Assembly (NCBI GenBank): GCA_046732975.1
Contig: JBKPOG010000031.1
Coordinates: 1-14,680, forward strand
DNA from: JAMXLO01 sp046732975
GTDB taxonomy: Bacteria; Pseudomonadota; Alphaproteobacteria; Acetobacterales; Acetobacteraceae
DNA: 14,680 nucleotides
Direction of reading: 5' to 3'
The position numbers were made by a program, and so were the translations under genes. Positions 14,229 through 14,680 of the stretch are shown in pieces. Every line of letters starts with the position of its first letter. Position 1 is the first letter of the stretch. Under the pieces are notes generated by a model, which ran no database searches, was not told the origin of the DNA, and worked only from the letters and a program-made list of their open reading frames with translations.

Positions 14229-14680
14229 TCAAGCCGCAAGCCTGTCGGCAATCTCTCCCAGCGCCGGAACCCGCTCCGCCGGGCCCATCGTCGCTAACGT
14301 CGGTGTGCCGCGGAACAGCCGGGCTGCGGCCCGGCAGACGTCGGCGGTGGACACTGCATTGAGCTTCGCCACCGTCTCCGCGGTCGGCACCACCCGATTG
14401 AACACTTGCAACTGTCGGGCAAGTTGCTCGCAGCGGCTGCCGGTGCTCTCAAGCGACATCAGCAGGCTTGCCTTCACCTGCGCCCGGGCCCGCGCCAGCT
14501 CCGCCTCGGTGACCTCGTGCTGCACCTTGCGCAGCTCCTCAAGCGTGATGGGCACCAGCTCCTCGGCCTCGCTCTCGCCGGTGCCGGCGTAGATGCCGAA
14601 CAAACCGCCGTCGAGGAAGGGCGAGCTGAACGAATAGATCGAGTAGACCAACCCTCGCTTTTCCCGCACCTCCTGGAACA
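14229..14680 (-). CDS. M16 family zinc peptidase, C-terminal fragment (5' part outside window)
   Basis: The frame runs off the right edge, leaving about 150 C-terminal residues of what is normally a ~420-residue protein. It begins within FQEVREKRGLVYSIYSF, the conserved Arg/Tyr-containing motif in the C-terminal domain of mitochondrial-processing-peptidase-like M16 enzymes, followed by GGLFGIYAGTG and the helical ELRKVQHEVTEAELARARAQVKASLLMSLES segment. The catalytic HxxEH would lie in the missing N-terminal half, so it cannot be told whether this is the active or the non-catalytic subunit type. It precedes pmbA by 15 bases and is likely co-transcribed with it. Internal GTG codons near the edge are not true starts. 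Confidence 0.82.
   Translation of the reverse strand, partial: FQEVREKRGLVYSIYSFSSPFLDGGLFGIYAGTGESEAEELVPITLEELRKVQHEVTEAELARARAQVKASLLMSLESTGSRCEQLARQLQVFNRVVPTAETVAKLNAVSTADVCRAAARLFRGTPTLATMGPAERVPALGEIADRLAA

Noticed and set aside
1..14680. Mobile element, prophage, toxin-antitoxin or defence island
   Set aside because: No transposase, integrase, terminal repeats, phage genes or toxin-like small ORFs were recognised; composition looks even across the window.

Overview
The window is GC-rich, densely packed chromosomal DNA from what looks like an alphaproteobacterium, most likely of the Rhodospirillales/Acetobacteraceae type. This rests on gene content only: a TPR-sulfotransferase next to a TPR-glycosyltransferase, a PlcP-like metallophosphoesterase with a GT4 glycosyltransferase, a DUF29 protein, and an M16 peptidase - PmbA - Tim44-like cluster. 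No rRNA, tRNA, CRISPR array, transposase or attachment site was seen, and no gene-free stretch exceeds about 200 bases.

Layout. (1) 3-2041, plus strand: the end of a sulfotransferase gene coupled by a TGATG junction to a TPR/GT9-like glycosyltransferase gene, probably for cell-surface polysaccharide. (2) 1981-4925: a minus-strand pair (PlcP-like metallophosphoesterase, then GT4 glycosyltransferase) divergent from a plus-strand diacylglycerol-kinase-family gene. Together they fit a membrane-lipid remodelling locus: diacylglycerol released, then glycosylated or re-phosphorylated. A weak Pho-box-like direct repeat lies in the divergent spacer. (3) 4947-9516: a metabolic cassette with aconitase-superfamily large and small subunits (LeuC-like, LeuD-like), a GcvA-type LysR regulator and a divergent MFS transporter. 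Similar inverted repeats lie in front of leuC and between lysR and the transporter gene, so the four genes probably form one regulon for an organic acid whose identity is not visible here. (4) 9513-11327, minus: one 604-residue protein joining a CoA-binding domain to an O-acetylhomoserine sulfhydrylase-type PLP enzyme, with an inverted repeat in its upstream spacer. (5) 11393-11839, minus: a DUF29 protein. (6) 11915-14680, minus: the end of an M16 peptidase, then PmbA/TldE, then a Tim44-like membrane protein, apparently one operon with a strong hairpin between the last two genes.

All three convergent gene pairs overlap at their 3' ends (61, 56 and 4 bases), leaving no room for ordinary terminators between them. 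The most interesting items are the shared operator-like repeat of the LeuCD-like/LysR/MFS cassette, the CoA-binding/sulfhydrylase fusion, and the lipid-remodelling trio. All functional assignments come from reading motifs by eye; no database search was run.
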